DNA of 64,000 nucleotides, from NCBI RefSeq assembly GCF_004346265.1, contig NZ_SMAP01000010.1:37989-101988 (forward strand), given 5' to 3'. Shown here piece after piece: positions 17,968 through 27,119 of this stretch; the stretch's first letter is position 1, and the number at the start of each line of letters is the position of its first letter. The notes under the pieces are model-generated. The model made no database searches, had not been told where the DNA came from, and saw nothing but the letters and a program-made list of their open reading frames with translations. This DNA comes from Thermomonas haemolytica (GTDB lineage Bacteria; Pseudomonadota; Gammaproteobacteria; Xanthomonadales; Xanthomonadaceae). Position numbers and translations under genes: made by a program.

Positions 17968-19507
17968 CCGCCGCCGCGCAGGCCGGCAAGGGCGTGCCAT
18001 CGGCAGGCGCCAGCAGCAGCCAGAAGCGCTTGCCGCCGCCATCGACCGACAGCACCTGCGCCGCCGGCAGGCCGCCCAGCTGGGCGCACAGCCAGTCGCG
18101 ATATTCGCCCTCTCCCGCAAAGCCGGCATGCGCGGGGCTGGCCACCAGCAACCATGGCCGCGGCAGCGCATGCGGCGATTCCAGCAGCACCCCCCACAGC
18201 GCCAGCTGCGCCTGGCGCCCGTGCTTGCGGTTGAGCGGATGATCGAGCACCGGGATGTCCGGATCCCCGAGCGCAAAGCCCAGCTCGGCACCCAGCTTGA
18301 AGTCGGCGGCCAGCAGGCGGGTGCCTGGCGGTGCGGTTTGCAGACGGCGCTGCACTTGCTGCGCCAGCGTTTGCCAGTCCGAGAAATTGGCCGGATACAG
18401 CCCGTGCGCCGCGGCCCAGGCGCGCCCCTGCGGCAGCGCGGCCATCAGGCAATAGCCCAGCGCCAGCGCCTGGCCGAGGCCGAGCACGGCCCAGGTCGCG
18501 CGCCGCCAGGGGCGCGTCCAGCCGGCTAGCACCGCCGGCACCAGCGGCAGCAGCGCCACGTGCCCGGGCAGCGGCCAATGGAAGCTCACCCGCTCGCGGT
18601 CGGCGAAGAACCCCAGCAGGAAGAAGCCGCCCGCCAGCAGCATCCCGCACAGCGCCAGGCAGCGCACGGCCGGGCGCGGATCGCGCAGCCCGCGCCAGGC
18701 CGCCAGCAGCAACGCCAGCAGCAATAGCGGGGTGGCCAGTAGCGACTGCAGCGCGCCCAGGCGCAGGCCCCGCCAGTCGAACGTCCACGGGTTGCGCTCG
18801 ATGAGCTGGAAGCGCAGCCCGGCTTCGGCATGCTGCGCGTTCCACAGCAGCAGCGGCAGCCACGCCAGCGCGCCGATCGCCAGCGCCACCCACAGCCACG
18901 GCGACCGCAGCGCGCGCCGGCCCTCGCGTAGCAGCAGCAGGGCCAGGCCGCCGGCCAGCAGCACCGCGGCGAAGCGATAGTGGGTCAGCCCGCCGATCGC
19001 CAGCCCCAGCGCCAGTTGCGCCCCCACCGCCGCCTCCACCCGGCGCAGCGCGCGCAGGCCGGCATCCAGGCACAGCAGGCTGGCCAGCAGCAGCGGCACG
19101 TCGGGTAGCGCCAGCAGGCCGAGGCTGCCGGCGAGCGGCAGCAGCAGGAACAGCAGGCCCGCGCGCCAGCCGGTGGCGGGGCCGAACTCGCGCGTGGCCA
19201 TCCGCACCAGCAGCCACGGCAGCAGCGCGCCGATCAGCAGGAATGGCAGCCGCAGCCCCAGCGGGGTCGGCCCGAACAGTGCCACCCCCAGCCGCGCCAG
19301 CCACGCGGTCAGCGCGGGCAGGTCGGAATAGGCCCAGGCCAGATGCTGGCCTTCCTGCCAGTAGAAGGCCTCGTCCACGAACAGCGGCAACCACGCCGCC
19401 AGCATCAGCTTGAGCGCGCACAGCAGCAGCCAGGCCACGATGAACCCGCGCCGCGCCGGGTGCGCGCGCCCCAGCGCATCCGCTGCCGCGCCTGCCGTCG
19501 TATCCAT
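17903..19507 (-). CDS. GT39/ArnT-like membrane glycosyltransferase
   Basis: A 534-residue, very hydrophobic protein with about ten or more membrane helices and a soluble C-terminal part. The VDEAFYW motif early in the first periplasmic loop (Asp-Glu) is the catalytic signature of GT-C family 39 enzymes (ArnT, protein mannosyltransferases), which use polyprenyl-phosphate sugars. The acceptor is unknown; lipid A, another envelope glycan or a protein are possible. The ATG of MDTTAGAAAD is preferred to one 12 codons upstream. It is divergent from the MoxR operon. Confidence 0.8.
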   Translation of the reverse strand: MDTTAGAAADALGRAHPARRGFIVAWLLLCALKLMLAAWLPLFVDEAFYWQEGQHLAWAYSDLPALTAWLARLGVALFGPTPLGLRLPFLLIGALLPWLLVRMATREFGPATGWRAGLLFLLLPLAGSLGLLALPDVPLLLASLLCLDAGLRALRRVEAAVGAQLALGLAIGGLTHYRFAAVLLAGGLALLLLREGRRALRSPWLWVALAIGALAWLPLLLWNAQHAEAGLRFQLIERNPWTFDWRGLRLGALQSLLATPLLLLALLLAAWRGLRDPRPAVRCLALCGMLLAGGFFLLGFFADRERVSFHWPLPGHVALLPLVPAVLAGWTRPWRRATWAVLGLGQALALGYCLMAALPQGRAWAAAHGLYPANFSDWQTLAQQVQRRLQTAPPGTRLLAADFKLGAELGFALGDPDIPVLDHPLNRKHGRQAQLALWGVLLESPHALPRPWLLVASPAHAGFAGEGEYRDWLCAQLGGLPAAQVLSVDGGGKRFWLLLAPADGTPLPACAAAVMAAQSPPAAADGRSRSAAAR

Positions 19508-19595
19508 GGGTGCGATTCCCGCCGCGTTCGCCGCAACGTGCATGCCCGGGCGTCCTCGCTACACTGGCCCTTCCCCCGAGACCCATGCCCTCGAC

Positions 19596-20546
19596 ATGTC
19601 CGCGATCCCGGCTCCGGCGCAGATGCTACCCGATGCCCTGCAGCAGGCCCTGCGCGAGGCGCAGGCGCAGGTCAACACCCTGGTGCTGGGCAAGCCGCAT
19701 CAGGTGCGGCTGGCCTTCGTGGCCCTGCTGGCGGACGGGCACCTGCTGATCGAGGACCTGCCCGGCCTGGGCAAGACCACCCTGGCGCACGCGCTGGCCG
19801 CCACCCTCGGGCTGGACTTCGCGCGCGTGCAGTTCACCTCCGACCTGCTGCCGTCCGACATCCTCGGCGTGTCGGTGTACGAGGCGCAGGCGCGCCGCTT
19901 CGAGTTCCATCCCGGCCCGGTGTTCACCCACGTGCTGCTGGCGGACGAGATCAACCGCGCCCCGCCGCGCACCCAGAGCGCCCTGCTGGAGGCGATGGCC
20001 GAGCACCAGGTGAGCCTGGACGGCCAGACCCGGCGCCTGCCGGACCCGTTCCTGGTGATCGCCACCCAGAACCCGGTGGACCTGTCCGGCACCTACCCGC
20101 TGCCGGATTCGCAGCTCGACCGCTTCCTGCTGCGGCTGGCGCTGGGCTATCCGGACGATGCCACCGAACGCGCCCTGCTGGCCGGGGCCGACCGCCGCGA
20201 CCTGATCGCCGAAGCGCGCCCACTGCTGGATGCGCCGCGCATCCTCGCGCTGCGCCGCGCGGTGCTGGAGGTGCATGCCGGCGATGCCCTGCTGGACTAC
20301 GTGCAGGCGCTGCTGGCGCGCAGCCGCAAGCAGCCTGGCGTGCGGGTGGGGCTGTCGCCGCGCGCCGGGCTGGCCCTGCTGCGGGCGGCGCGCGCGCATG
20401 CGCTGCTGCTGGGGCGCGCGCACGTGGTGCCCGAGGACGTGCAGGCGCTGTTCCCGGCGGTGGCCGAACACCGGCTGGTGGCGGAGGCCGACGCGTCCGC
20501 CGCCCAGCTCGCCAAGGCCATCCTGCACGCGGTCGCGGTGGACTGA
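19596..20546 (+). CDS. MoxR family AAA+ ATPase
   Basis: A 316-residue AAA+ ATPase with Walker A GLGKTT (57-62), Walker B LLADEINRAPP and the sensor segment TQNPVDLSGTYPLPDSQLDRF. MoxR ATPases act as chaperones for the maturation of partner complexes. It heads an operon with DUF58 and TgpA-like genes, a conserved trio, and is separated from the next gene by two bases. The start is the ATG of MSAIPAPAQ; the longer frame overlaps the divergent glycosyltransferase. Confidence 0.9.
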   Translation: MSAIPAPAQMLPDALQQALREAQAQVNTLVLGKPHQVRLAFVALLADGHLLIEDLPGLGKTTLAHALAATLGLDFARVQFTSDLLPSDILGVSVYEAQARRFEFHPGPVFTHVLLADEINRAPPRTQSALLEAMAEHQVSLDGQTRRLPDPFLVIATQNPVDLSGTYPLPDSQLDRFLLRLALGYPDDATERALLAGADRRDLIAEARPLLDAPRILALRRAVLEVHAGDALLDYVQALLARSRKQPGVRVGLSPRAGLALLRAARAHALLLGRAHVVPEDVQALFPAVAEHRLVAEADASAAQLAKAILHAVAVD

Positions 20547-20548
20547 AC

Positions 20549-21508
20549 ATGCTGGCGGCGCTGCGCCAGCGCATCCGCGGCTGGACCCGTCCGCGCGCGC
20601 CGGAGCCGCTGCCGGTGCGGCTGGACCGGCGCCGCATCTACGTGCTGCCCACCGCCAGCGGGCTGTTCTTCGCCGCGCTGCTGGCGGCGATGCTGCTGGG
20701 CGCGCTCAACTTCAACAACAATCCCGGCCTGCTGCTGGCGCTGCTGCTGGCCGGTGCCGCGCATACCAGCCTGATCATGGCGCACCTGCAGCTGTCGGGC
20801 CTGCGGATCGACGCGGTCGCGGCCGAGCCGGTACCGGCCGGAAGCGAACTCTGCCTGCGCATCGCGCTGTCCACCACCGACGCGCGCGTGCGCCGCGGCC
20901 TGCGCATCGCCTGCGACGGCCGCGCGCTGGCGCTGGGGCGGCTGGATGCGCGCGGCGCCACCGCCGAACTGCGCCTGCCCGCACCCCGGCGCGGGCCGTG
21001 GCCGCTGCCGCGACTGACCCTGTCCAGCGTGCAGCCGCTGGGCCTGGCCCGCGCCTGGGCCTATGTGTGGCCGGCACAGTCGCTGCTGGTGTATGCCGCA
21101 CCGGAGCCGCAGGCCCCGCCGCTGCCGGCGGCGGCCGGTGTCCAGGGCCGCGCCCGGCCCAGCCGCAGCGGCGAGGACCCGCACCACCTGCGCGACTACC
21201 GCGCCGGCGACGCGCTGCGGGCGGTGGCGTGGAAGGCCTCCGCGCGGCATGCCAGCCTGCTGGTGCGCGAGGACGAGCAGCAACAGGCCGGCGAGTTGCA
21301 CCTGGACTGGCAGCAGACCGCCGGGCTGCCCTACGAGCAGCGTATCAGCCGGCTGGCGCGCTGGGTGGACGAGGCCGAACGCGAGGGCCGCCGCTACGCG
21401 CTGGCGCTGCCGGGGCAACCGGCGATCGCCGCCAGCCATGGCGATGCCCACCGCCACCGCTGCCAGCGCGCGCTGGCGCTGTTACCACGGGAGCCGGCGC
21501 ATGCCTGA
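20549..21508 (+). CDS. DUF58 domain protein
   Basis: A 319-residue protein with two N-terminal membrane helices (about 30-75) and a C-terminal DUF58 region, shown by the signature SGEDPHHLRDYRAGDALRAV followed by WKASARHASLLVRED. DUF58 proteins are predicted to work with MoxR ATPases and TgpA-like transglutaminases, but the biochemical role is unknown. It starts two bases after the MoxR stop and overlaps the next gene by 8 bp. Confidence 0.88.
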   Translation: MLAALRQRIRGWTRPRAPEPLPVRLDRRRIYVLPTASGLFFAALLAAMLLGALNFNNNPGLLLALLLAGAAHTSLIMAHLQLSGLRIDAVAAEPVPAGSELCLRIALSTTDARVRRGLRIACDGRALALGRLDARGATAELRLPAPRRGPWPLPRLTLSSVQPLGLARAWAYVWPAQSLLVYAAPEPQAPPLPAAAGVQGRARPSRSGEDPHHLRDYRAGDALRAVAWKASARHASLLVREDEQQQAGELHLDWQQTAGLPYEQRISRLARWVDEAEREGRRYALALPGQPAIAASHGDAHRHRCQRALALLPREPAHA

Positions 21509-23450
21509 GCCCGTGCGCTCGCCGCCGATGCCACCGGCCAGCCTGCTGCAGGTGCGGGTGGCGGCGCTGGCCTGCCTGCTGCCGCTGCTGCTGCAGCTGC
21601 CGCTGGCGCTCGCGCTGGGGTTCGGCATCGGCAGCGTGGCGGTGGTCGCGGCGTCCTGGCGGCAGCCGCTGCCGGCGGTGCTGCGCTGGCTGCTGGGCGG
21701 CACCGCGCTGCTGGCGGTGGCCGCGGTGATGCCGGGGATCGGACGCGATACCGCCTGTGCGCTGCTGGCGGGGATGCTGGCACTGAAGCCGGCGGAAACC
21801 TTCAGCCTGCGCGACGGCCGCAGCCTGCTCGGGTTCGCCCTGTTCGCGCCGTTCGCCACCTTCCTGCTGGACCAGGGTCCGCTGAGCCTGCTGCTGGCGC
21901 TGGCCGGGGTGCTGCTGGCGCTGCTGGCGTTGCAGCAGTTGGCCGCCGACGAGGGCGGGCTGCCGCCGCGCGCGCCGCGGCAGGCGCTGTCCGGGGTGCT
22001 GCGGCTGGTCGCACTGGGGCTGCCGCTGGCGCTGGCGGCGTTCTGGCTGTTCCCGCGCCTGCCCACTCCGCTGTGGGGGCTGCCGCAGCGCAATGTCGCC
22101 GTGCCGGGGCTGTCGGACACGATGACCCCGGGCCAGATGTTCGAAATGCTGCTGGACGACAGTCCAGCCGCGCGCGTGCAATTCATCGGGCCGGCGCCAC
22201 CGCCGCCGCTGTACTGGCGCGGCCCGGTGCTGTGGGATTTCGATGGCCGTACCTGGCGCCAGGCGCGTGACCTGCTGGCGCTGCCACCAGCGCCGGTGCA
22301 GGCGAGCGGGCCATCCTGGGACTACCAGCTGGATCTCGAACCCACCGAGGACCGGCAGTTGGTCGCACTGGATCTTCCGCTGCAATTGCCGGAGGACGCG
22401 CGCCTCGACCACGACCTCAGCCCGCAGGCGCAGGCGCCGCAGTACAACGTTTCGCGCTGGCGGATGCGCTCGGCCGCGGCCGCGGCGTTCGAGCCGAACC
22501 TGCCCCCGGCGTTGCGCGCGCGCGCGCTGGCGCTGCCCGCCGGCTACAACCCGCGCACCCTGGCGCTGGGGCGGCAGTGGCGGCGCGAGGCCGGATACGA
22601 CGCCCAGGGCCGCACCGATGCCGCCATCGCCGAACGCGCGCTGGCGATGATCCGGCGCGATTTCGCCTACACCCTGAACGTGCCGCCGGCCGGGCGCAAC
22701 GAGGTGGACGATTTCCTGTTCGACCGCCGCGCAGGCTATTGCGAGCACTTCAGCTCGGCCTTCGTGGTGCTGATGCGCGCCGCCGGGGTGCCGGCGCGGG
22801 TGGTGACCGGCTATGCCGGGGCTTACCGCAACCCGGTCGGCAACTACTGGCTGGTGCGCAAGTCCGATGCCCACGCTTGGGCGGAAATCTGGTTGCCGGC
22901 ACGCGGCTGGGTGCGGGTGGACCCCACTGCGGCGGTGGCGCCGGAACGGGTGTACGACACCCTCGCCGACCGCCGTCCCGGCCGCATCGCCGGCTTCGAC
23001 GGCCTGGTGCCGATGTTCGACGCCGCCGACTGGCTGCGCCGCGGCTGGAACGACTTCGTGCTGGGCTTCAACGCGCAGCGCCAGCAGGCCCTGCTGAAGC
23101 CGCTGGGCCTGGCGCGGCTGGGGGCGTCCGGGCTGGCGGCGCTGTTCGCGATGGCCGCGCTGCTGGCGCTGGGTTGGATGGCGTGGCGGATCGCGCGCGG
23201 CGAGCGCACGCGCGACCCGCTGCTGCGCGCCTGGCACGCGCTGGAGGCACGCTACCGCCGGCGCGGGCTGGGGCGCGCGCCGCACGAGCCGGCGCAGGCC
23301 TGGGCCGCGCGGGTCGGTGCGGACGTGCCCCGCGCCGGCGCTCCGCTGGCGAGCCTGGCGCGGCGCTTCTCGGATGCCCGCTATGGCGCACCCGCCACGC
23401 CCGCGGCGCTGCGCGCGCTGCTGCGCGACCTGCGCCGGCACCGGCCCTGA
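21501..23450 (+). CDS. TgpA-type membrane transglutaminase-like protein (DUF3488)
   Basis: A 649-residue protein. The N-terminal part has five or six membrane helices (DUF3488), followed by a large periplasmic transglutaminase-like domain with the Cys-His-Asp triad: Cys in GYCEHFSSAFV, His in SDAHAWAEIW and Asp in VDPTAAV. One more membrane helix lies near residues 540-560 and a short cytosolic DUF4129-like tail follows. P. aeruginosa TgpA is essential, with periplasmic transglutaminase activity. Third gene of the MoxR operon, overlapping DUF58 by 8 bp. Confidence 0.88.
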   Translation: MPEPVRSPPMPPASLLQVRVAALACLLPLLLQLPLALALGFGIGSVAVVAASWRQPLPAVLRWLLGGTALLAVAAVMPGIGRDTACALLAGMLALKPAETFSLRDGRSLLGFALFAPFATFLLDQGPLSLLLALAGVLLALLALQQLAADEGGLPPRAPRQALSGVLRLVALGLPLALAAFWLFPRLPTPLWGLPQRNVAVPGLSDTMTPGQMFEMLLDDSPAARVQFIGPAPPPPLYWRGPVLWDFDGRTWRQARDLLALPPAPVQASGPSWDYQLDLEPTEDRQLVALDLPLQLPEDARLDHDLSPQAQAPQYNVSRWRMRSAAAAAFEPNLPPALRARALALPAGYNPRTLALGRQWRREAGYDAQGRTDAAIAERALAMIRRDFAYTLNVPPAGRNEVDDFLFDRRAGYCEHFSSAFVVLMRAAGVPARVVTGYAGAYRNPVGNYWLVRKSDAHAWAEIWLPARGWVRVDPTAAVAPERVYDTLADRRPGRIAGFDGLVPMFDAADWLRRGWNDFVLGFNAQRQQALLKPLGLARLGASGLAALFAMAALLALGWMAWRIARGERTRDPLLRAWHALEARYRRRGLGRAPHEPAQAWAARVGADVPRAGAPLASLARRFSDARYGAPATPAALRALLRDLRRHRP

Positions 23451-23621
23451 GCCGGCGGCCCGGACGCGCCTGCTATGATGCCGGCGCGCCGCGGCGCGAC
23501 CCATGGACACGCCTTCCTGCCCATCGCCGCAACACCCGCCCCCCGCCCCTGACGCTGCGGCCGCGCGCCGCATGCCGGGCCATTCCGTCCCCCTTCCCTC
23601 CTCCGCACCCGGTGGCCACCC

Positions 23622-24932
23622 GTGCTGGAACTGCTGCTGATCGTCCTCGCCCTGATCCTGCTGAACGGCTTCTTCGCGCTGTCAGAGATGGCGGTGGTGA
23701 CCTCGCGCAAGGCGCGGCTGAAGCAGCAGGCGCTGGCCAGCCGGCGCGCACAGCGCGCGCTGGACCTGGCCGAGCGCCCGGAGCAGTTCCTGTCCACCGT
23801 GCAGGTGGGCCTGACCCTGATCACCATCCTCACCGGCATGCTCGGCGGCGAGGCGCTGGGCCAGCTGATCGGCCACTGGCTGGCGCTCAAGCTGCCGGCG
23901 CTCGGCGCCTCGGCCGCGCCGCTGGGCACGGTGCTGGCGGTCAGCCTGATCACCTACCTGAGCATCGTGCTCGGTGAACTGCTTCCCAAGCGGCTGGCGC
24001 TGCTGGCGCCGGAGCGGGTGGCGGCGGCGGTGGCGGTGCCGATGCACGCGCTCTCGCGCCTCGCCAGCCCGGCGGTGTGGCTGCTCAGCGCCACCGTGCG
24101 CGGCCTGCTGCGCCTGCTGCGGGTGGGCGGCGGCGACGGCTCGCGGGTCACCGAGGAGGAGATCCAGCTGCTGGTGAGCGAGGGCCACGAGCAGGGCGTG
24201 ATCGACATCGACGAGCGCAACATGCTCAACCGCGTGATGCGCCTGGGCGACCGCACCGCCGACAGCCTGATGACCCCGCGCACCAAGATCGCCTGGCTGG
24301 ACGCCTCCGCCTCGCTGGCCGAGAACCTGGCGACGATGCGGGAGCACGAGTACTCGCGCTACCCGGTGTACCGCGGCAACGACAGCGACGTGGCCGGCAT
24401 CCTCGAGGTCAAGAGCCTGCTGGATGCGCTCGGGCAGCCGTGCCCCGACCTGTTCCGCGCCCTGCGCCCGGCCCTGTTCGTGTCGGAATCGACCCAGGCC
24501 ATGAAGCTGCTGGAGATCCTGCGCGAGGAGCAGCAGTCGCTGGCGCTGGTGGTGGACGAATACGGCGACATCCAGGGGCTGGTGACGGTCAGCGACATCG
24601 TGGACGCGGTGATCGGGCGCCTGCAGTCGGGCGCCGAGGCCAGCCCCGGCGAGGCGCTGGTGGTGGCGCGCGAGGACGGCTCGCTGCTGGTGGACGGCGG
24701 CCTGCACGTGGAGGAGCTGCGCGAGCTCACCGGCGAGCGGCTGGCCGATGCCGACGAACTGGAATACCGCACCCTGGCCGGGCTGGTGATCGCCCGCTTC
24801 GGGCGCATCCCGCACGTGGGCGAGCATTTCCAGCAGGGCGCGTGGCGGATCGAGGTGGTGGACCTGGACGGCCCGCGCATCGACAAGCTGCTGCTGCAGA
24901 AGCTCGAGCCGCCCACCGCCGGCGAAGGCTGA
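23622..24932 (+). CDS. CorC/HlyC family membrane protein (DUF21-CBS-CorC_HlyC)
   Basis: A 436-residue protein, often annotated as hemolysin family. Four membrane helices of the DUF21/CNNM domain (about 1-190) contain NGFFALSEMAVVTSRKARLKQQ. Two CBS motifs follow (about 205-330, with LMTPRTKIAWLD and LALVVDEYGDIQGLVT), then a CorC_HlyC domain (about 345-430). Relatives export Mg2+ or Co2+; haemolysis is not implied. The start is a GTG at 23622, since no ATG gives the first helix. No strong ribosome-binding site is visible. Confidence 0.88.
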   Translation: MLELLLIVLALILLNGFFALSEMAVVTSRKARLKQQALASRRAQRALDLAERPEQFLSTVQVGLTLITILTGMLGGEALGQLIGHWLALKLPALGASAAPLGTVLAVSLITYLSIVLGELLPKRLALLAPERVAAAVAVPMHALSRLASPAVWLLSATVRGLLRLLRVGGGDGSRVTEEEIQLLVSEGHEQGVIDIDERNMLNRVMRLGDRTADSLMTPRTKIAWLDASASLAENLATMREHEYSRYPVYRGNDSDVAGILEVKSLLDALGQPCPDLFRALRPALFVSESTQAMKLLEILREEQQSLALVVDEYGDIQGLVTVSDIVDAVIGRLQSGAEASPGEALVVAREDGSLLVDGGLHVEELRELTGERLADADELEYRTLAGLVIARFGRIPHVGEHFQQGAWRIEVVDLDGPRIDKLLLQKLEPPTAGEG

Positions 24933-24980
24933 GGCGAAGCCGGGACCGCGCCCGAAGGCCGTGCCTGCGCCCGCGCGGGA

Positions 24981-27119
24981 TCAGCGCAGCAGGTCGAGGA
25001 AGGCCTGCGGCTCCAGCGGGTGCCCCAGCCAGTAGCCCTGCACCAGGTCGCAGTCGCGCTCGCGCAGCAGTTGGTACTGGCCCTGCCGTTCCACCCCTTC
25101 GGCCACCACCACCACGCCCATCGAATGCGCCATCGCGATGATCGCGCTGGTCAGCGCCAGGTCGTCGGGGTCGCGCAGCAGGTCGGTGATGAAGCTGCGG
25201 TCGATCTTCAGCCCGTCCACCTGCACCCGACGCAGGTGGCTCAGGCTGGAATAGCCGGTGCCGAAATCGTCCAGCCACACCCGCACCCCGAGCTGGCGCA
25301 GCTTGCCCAGCAGCTCGGTGGCATAGGCCTCGTCGCTGATCACCGCGGTCTCGGTCAGCTCCAGGTGCAGCCGTTCCGGCGCCAGCCCGCTGCTGTCCAG
25401 CGCGTCGGCCACCTGCTGCAGCAGCTCGCCGCTGCGCAACTGGCGCGCGGAGACGTTCACCGAGACGAACGGCGCCTCGCCCGCGTCCGCCGGCACCGGC
25501 CAGGTGGCCGCCTCGGTGCAGGCGGCCTGCAGCGCCATCAGCCCGATCGCCTCGATCAGGCCGCTCTGCTCGGCCACGTCCACGAACACCGACGGCGCCA
25601 CCGCGCCGTATTCCGGGTGGTTCCAGCGCAGCAGCGCCTCCGCGCCCACCAGCACGCGGTCCTGGGTGCGGTAGATCGGCTGGTAGGCCATGCTGAGCTC
25701 GCCGCGCGTCCACGCACCGCGCAGCTCCTGCTCCATCCGCACCCTGCGCTCCACCGCCTGGTCCATCGCGCGGCTGTAGAAGCGGTAGCAGTTCTTGCCC
25801 GCCACCTTGGCCTGGTACATCGCGATATCGCCATTCTTCATCAGCAGCGAGGCGGTGCTGGCATCGTCCGGGAAGATCGCCACCCCGACCGAACCGCCCA
25901 GCAGCACCTGCCGGCCGTGCAGCAGCATCGGCTCGCTGAGCGCCGTCACCAGCGCCTCGGCCAGGCGGATCGCCTTGCCGCGGATGCCGGAGTCGGGATC
26001 GGCCTCGCCCAGCTGCAGCAGGATCACGAATTCGTCGCCACCGAAGCGCGCGACCACCGACTCGGTGCCGTCCACCGAGGCCACCGCCTGCTCGATCCGC
26101 GCCGCCACCTGCAGCAGCACCTCGTCGCCGGCCTCGTGGCCGAGGGTGTCGTTGACGCGCTTGAAGTCGTCGAGGTCGGCGAACAGCAGCGCCAGCTGCG
26201 AGCTGGTGCCCTGGGTCTCGCGCAGGCGCTGCTCCAGGGTCTCGCGGAACGCCAGCCGGTTGGACAGCCCGGTGAGGGCGTCGCTGTAGGCGACCCGGCG
26301 GATGTCGCGGTCGTGCCGGGCCACGCTGTCGCGCATGCGCCCGAACGCGCGGATCAGATCGCCCAGCTCATCGCTGCGCGCGCTCTCCGGCACCGGGGTG
26401 CTGAAGTCGCCGGCCTCGATCTGGCGCGCGGCCTCGCCCAGCAGGCGGATCGGGCGCACCAGCAGGCGCTGCACCACGGCCGCGCCCAGCAAGGCCAACA
26501 GGGTCAACCCGGCGAACATCAGCAGCAGCCAGCTCATGCTGCGCTGGTTGACCGCGTTGAACTGCTCGCGCAGCGACGACAGCGCGCCCGATTCGGCGCG
26601 CGCCACCGCCGCCATCGAGTAGCCGATGCGCACCCCGCCCAGGCGCTCGTCGCCGATCGTGATCGGCTGCGACACGTCCAGCAGCTCGTCGGACAGGTGG
26701 GTGTGCGGGCCCTTGGCCGCCACCACCTCGGCCGCCAGCGGGTCGTCCATCGGCCGCCCGTAGGCGGCGATGTCGCCGGAGCCATCGTGCAGGATGCGCC
26801 CCTGGGGGTCGTACACCAGCACGTAGTCCACTTCCGGCGCGCGCAGGGCGTTGCGCGCGAGGATGCCGACCGCATCGAGGTCGAAGTAGTACAGCGGGTT
26901 GGCCAGTGCATCCGCCAGCTGCCGCGCCTGCGCCTCGCCGCTGAGCCGCATCTGCTCGGCCAGCAGGGTGTGCGTGCTCTGGCGCGCGATCTCGATGGCC
27001 TCTTCCTGGCTGCGCTGCTCGCGGAACCACAGCAGCGCCATCAGCAGCAGCACCAGGGCCAGCCCCGACAGGATGGCGATCTGGAACCGCGATTGCAGGC
27101 TCAGGCCGGCGCGCTTCAC
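24981..27119 (-). CDS. Membrane GGDEF-EAL protein (c-di-GMP synthesis/breakdown)
   Basis: A 712-residue protein. A transmembrane helix (about 12-32), a periplasmic sensor region (33-195), a second helix (196-217) and a HAMP-like linker lead to a GGDEF domain (about 280-445; intact GGDEF at 360-364) and an EAL domain (about 460-705; intact EAL at 494-496). Supporting EAL residues NVSARQL, LELTET, DDFGTGYSSL, IDRSFI and AEGVE are present. The inhibitory RxxD site before GGDEF is absent. Both activities may work. The GTG start overlaps the stop of the PhnD-like gene (GTGA), so the two are coupled. Confidence 0.9.
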   Translation of the reverse strand: MKRAGLSLQSRFQIAILSGLALVLLLMALLWFREQRSQEEAIEIARQSTHTLLAEQMRLSGEAQARQLADALANPLYYFDLDAVGILARNALRAPEVDYVLVYDPQGRILHDGSGDIAAYGRPMDDPLAAEVVAAKGPHTHLSDELLDVSQPITIGDERLGGVRIGYSMAAVARAESGALSSLREQFNAVNQRSMSWLLLMFAGLTLLALLGAAVVQRLLVRPIRLLGEAARQIEAGDFSTPVPESARSDELGDLIRAFGRMRDSVARHDRDIRRVAYSDALTGLSNRLAFRETLEQRLRETQGTSSQLALLFADLDDFKRVNDTLGHEAGDEVLLQVAARIEQAVASVDGTESVVARFGGDEFVILLQLGEADPDSGIRGKAIRLAEALVTALSEPMLLHGRQVLLGGSVGVAIFPDDASTASLLMKNGDIAMYQAKVAGKNCYRFYSRAMDQAVERRVRMEQELRGAWTRGELSMAYQPIYRTQDRVLVGAEALLRWNHPEYGAVAPSVFVDVAEQSGLIEAIGLMALQAACTEAATWPVPADAGEAPFVSVNVSARQLRSGELLQQVADALDSSGLAPERLHLELTETAVISDEAYATELLGKLRQLGVRVWLDDFGTGYSSLSHLRRVQVDGLKIDRSFITDLLRDPDDLALTSAIIAMAHSMGVVVVAEGVERQGQYQLLRERDCDLVQGYWLGHPLEPQAFLDLLR

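Noticed and set aside
23622..24932. A haemolysin
   Set aside because: The DUF21-CBS-CorC_HlyC layout points to an ion transport protein; the haemolysin name is historical.
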